From NCBI GenBank assembly GCA_964606895.1, contig CAZSHX010000050.1, positions 1 to 34,481 on the forward strand: a DNA stretch of 34,481 bases. The letters are read 5' to 3'. Positions 33,848 to 34,481 of this stretch are shown piece by piece. The position numbers were made by a program, and so were the translations under genes. Position 1 is the stretch's first letter, and each line of letters starts with the position of its first letter. The notes beneath the pieces are model-generated. The model worked only from the letters and a program-made list of their open reading frames with translations. It was not told the DNA's origin and did no database searches. Origin of the DNA: CAZSHX01 sp964606895. GTDB lineage: Bacteria > Bacteroidota > Ignavibacteria > Kapaibacteriales > UBA2268.

Positions 33848-33985
33848 TTGCATCTTTGCATCTTTTTGAAACCAATGATGCAATTGAAAAATATTTGTTA
33901 TTTAAAATAATATCAATAGGTTAGGCGAGAATTAATTGCATCTTTGCATTATATTTTTTGAGGATGCAATGCAAAATTGGGAGAA
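33848..33985. repeat. about 140-bp repeat element, copy 1 (MITE-like)
   Basis: Starts TTGCATCTTTGCATC and ends GATGCAATGCAA plus AATTGGGAGAA, so its ends are inverted repeats of each other. Inside are two TTGCATC...GATGCAA pairs (33848/33877 and 33936/33963) separated by a conserved AATAATATCAATAGGTTAG. A second copy lies at 34255-34393. Confidence 0.7.
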
Positions 33986-34188
33986 TATTTCGGATTACTA
34001 AATTTACGGATAAATAAATTGAAATGCCGCAATGTTTGGAGAGAAAACCTTAGTATAACAGACAGTACCCCATTACCCAAACCTTATTACCTAATTTTGT
34101 AGGATTAATAAGGTAAGAGGTGAGAGTCGTTAGTATTCTCGGGCTACTAAGGTCAAGGATTTGGGAAAAATATGGTTTTAAGAATTCA

Positions 34189-34224
34189 AATCCTCTTAAT
34201 CCCTTAAATCCCAGAAATCCCAGT
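34189..34224. repeat. four tandem 9-bp repeats
   Basis: AATCCTCTT, AATCCCTTA, AATCCCAGA and AATCCCAGT lie head to tail. They are too short and imperfect to suggest a function. Confidence 0.55.
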
Positions 34225-34254
34225 TCAAGACTTTTACCGAATATTCACCAAAAA

Positions 34255-34393
34255 TTGCATCTTTTGCATCTTTTTGCGTTCAAAGATGCAACGGAAAACA
34301 ATTCGTTATTTTAAATAATATCAATAGGTTAGATGAAAGAGAATTGCATTTTTTACAAATTATTTTTTGAAGATGCAATGCAAATTGGAAGAA
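34255..34393. repeat. about 140-bp repeat element, copy 2 (MITE-like)
   Basis: Same layout as 33848-33985: TTGCATCTTTTGCATC at the left, AATAATATCAATAGGTTAG in the middle, and GATGCAATGCAA near the right end. The two copies differ at scattered positions and by a few small indels, so the duplication is not recent. Confidence 0.7.
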
Positions 34394-34403
34394 GAAAAAT
34401 CCA

Positions 34404-34433
34404 ATTTCGCGTAGCGAAATAATGTTTGTAACT
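34404..34433. repeat. REP-like palindrome ATTTCGC-GTA-GCGAAAT
   Basis: A perfect 7-bp stem with a GTA loop (34404-34420), followed by AATGTTTGTAACT, the same flank as after 20418-20433 although the stems differ. Confidence 0.6.
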
Positions 34434-34454
34434 GCGAAATACCCCTGTCCCTTT

Positions 34455-34471
34455 CTATCACGTAGTGATAG
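34455..34471. repeat. REP-like palindrome CTATCAC-GTA-GTGATAG
   Basis: A perfect 7-bp stem around GTA, near the window end. It shares the GTA-loop design with 34404-34420 and 20471-20487 but has a different stem. Confidence 0.5.
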
Positions 34472-34481
34472 CATATAAAAC

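Larger units (their letters stand above)
33585..34481. other. gene-free region packed with repeats
   Basis: About 900 bp with no ORF that I can support. It holds two inverted palindromes in a pair, a direct repeat beside each, a long pair of about 140-bp elements, four 9-bp tandem repeats, and two GTA-loop palindromes; these are listed separately. The stretch may be a site where small repeats gather. Confidence 0.6.

Noticed and set aside
34181..34195. TTCAAATCC as a tRNA T-arm
   Set aside because: There is no matching acceptor, D or anticodon stem around it. I found no tRNA in the window.
34120..34314. 64-codon ORF in the repeat region
   Set aside because: It runs over the 9-bp tandem repeats and into the second 140-bp element. 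Its NPLNPLNPRNP stretch is a by-product of the repeats.

Overview
The window is AT-rich chromosomal DNA from a Gram-negative bacterium of the Bacteroidota/Chlorobiota (FCB) branch. The lineage clues are two secreted proteins with type IX secretion (T9SS) C-terminal sorting domains, three FISUMP-domain secreted proteins, a rhomboid protease with the tail typical of this group, an OmpA-type envelope protein, and TAnnTTTG-like promoter elements. Shine-Dalgarno sequences (AAGGA, GGAG) precede many genes, which is unusual for classical Bacteroidia, so I lean to Ignavibacteria or Kapabacteria-like relatives. HydF and pyruvate phosphate dikinase suggest an anaerobic or fermentative side to the metabolism. 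The lineage is an inference; no rRNA gene is present.

Layout. 1-8.8 kb: housekeeping and metabolic genes (acyl-CoA dehydrogenase, MltB-like lytic transglycosylase, pyruvate phosphate dikinase, NmrA-type oxidoreductase, RNase R). 8.9-15.1 kb, all on the minus strand: an Asp-box beta-propeller protein with a T9SS tail, ispG, a rhomboid protease, and an ffh-rpsP operon. 15.2-20.3 kb, plus strand: a small unknown gene, then three paralogous FISUMP secreted proteins (A, B, C). A BrnT/BrnA-type toxin-antitoxin pair lies between A and B, and a YoeB/Txe-type pair lies between B and C. 20.3-21.75 kb: a decayed IS200/RAYT-like transposase with REP-like palindromes, a secreted unknown protein, and three tandem 106-bp units of paired palindromes. 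21.8-29.1 kb: dnaB, a response regulator-histidine kinase hybrid, an amidohydrolase fused to a SnoaL-like domain, and an OmpA protein with two OmpA domains. 29.1-31.1 kb: hydF coupled to a lipoprotein gene. 31.3-33.6 kb: a second Asp-box/T9SS protein. 33.6-34.5 kb: a repeat-filled stretch without genes.

The most interesting region is 15.8-20.3 kb. The three FISUMP genes share almost identical leaders and N-termini, but a roughly 34-codon segment near the C-terminus is hypervariable. In copies A and C the substitutions fall mostly in codon positions 1 and 2 of NNC codons, at sites where the FISUMP family usually has Asn. That is the pattern left by adenine mutagenesis in diversity-generating retroelement (DGR) targets. 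No reverse transcriptase or template repeat lies in the window, so this is a hypothesis. The YoeB-like toxin between B and C carries a single in-frame TAA that removes its catalytic C-terminus; the remaining reading frame downstream is intact.
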